DNA of 64,000 nucleotides from Marinobacter salinexigens (GTDB lineage Bacteria > Pseudomonadota > Gammaproteobacteria > Pseudomonadales > Oleiphilaceae). The notes under the pieces were generated by a model. It made no database searches. It was given only the letters and a program-made list of their open reading frames with translations, and was not told where the DNA came from. The stretch's first letter is position 1. Every line of letters starts with the position of its first letter. The DNA lies in contig NZ_VTUU01000005.1 in assembly GCF_008370345.1 (NCBI RefSeq), positions 224,374 through 288,373 of the forward strand, read 5' to 3'. Made by a program: the position numbers and the translations under genes. Below, in pieces: positions 63,887-64,000 of this stretch.

Positions 63887-64000
63887 CTATTGAAACGCCC
63901 GGTGCACCGCATCGGGCGTTTTGTATTTCAGCGCTAGATGAGGTCGCCTCGTGTTATAGATTTGCACGGACTGATCGACCATCTTTCGCGCTTCAGCCAG
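63887..64000 (-). CDS. IS3-family transposase OrfB, C-terminal part (cut by window edge)
   Basis: The last 37 codons on the minus strand read LAEARKMVDQSVQIYNTRRPHLAL, then KYKTPDAVHRAFQ and stop. IYNxxRPHxALxYKTP is the signature C terminus of IS3-family DDE transposases. The rest lies outside the window. Whether the element is intact cannot be told here. Confidence 0.85.
   Translation of the reverse strand: MAEARKMVDQSVQIYNTRRPHLALKYKTPDAVHRAFQ

Noticed and set aside
1..64000. CRISPR array, prophage or replication origin
   Set aside because: No regularly spaced repeats, phage structural genes or DnaA-box cluster were seen.

Overview
The window looks like a chromosomal segment of a marine gammaproteobacterium. 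Gene content and order (rnr-rlmB-rpsF-rpsR-DUF2232-rplI-dnaB-alr; lolB-ispE-tRNAGln-prs-rplY-pth-ychF; hemA-prfA-prmC-moeB), an Anr-type regulator, TRAP transport and moderately high GC fit a Marinobacter-like organism. The genus is an inference from recalled gene order and was not tested by a search.

Layout. 1-5.3 kb holds accessory metabolism: a kinase-like protein with a C-terminal membrane anchor, a tiny secreted peptide, a PhzF-family enzyme divergent from a LysR regulator, and an azoreductase/deaminase pair divergent from a second LysR regulator. 5.3-7.3 kb is a decayed patch downstream of tRNA-Leu(CAG): a broken carboxymuconolactone-decarboxylase fragment beside an intact relative, an IS21-like terminal-repeat remnant and an IS1182-like transposase fragment. 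7.6-15.9 kb is core RNA decay, ribosome, replication and cell-wall genes. 15.9-29.1 kb carries a reductase/epimerase-like protein, Anr with a perfect FNR box upstream, FabB, a circularly permuted GTPase, an RND exporter, LipA, an O-acetylhomoserine sulfhydrylase, a serine hydrolase and small membrane proteins. 29.2-41.3 kb is mainly housekeeping, with tRNA-Met and tRNA-Gln.

41.3-53.6 kb is the most interesting part. A 28-bp perfect inverted repeat with two mini-hairpins in its loop separates convergent moeB and phrB. A tight operon then joins a DUF432-like protein, an MscS channel, RimB-type protease, RimK ligase, an aspartoacylase-family amidohydrolase and YjbQ. Next to it a MarR regulator controls, by three copies of one operator, an alpha/beta hydrolase, an RND transporter fused to a LolA-like domain through an internal signal-peptide-like segment, and a DUF1302-type outer-membrane barrel. 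This set has the parts for lipid or hydrophobic-compound movement from inner to outer membrane and is my best candidate for a little-described system.

53.6-60.4 kb is a complete regulated transporter: TAXI-type binding protein, fused TRAP permease and a DctB/DctD pair, with a sigma-54 promoter in front of the binding-protein gene. 60.4-63.7 kb has a ThDP-dependent enzyme and an FAD dehydrogenase in one operon; the FAD gene stops at a TGA, but its frame continues 30 codons to an ATGA overlap with the next gene. The window ends inside an IS3-family insertion sequence.
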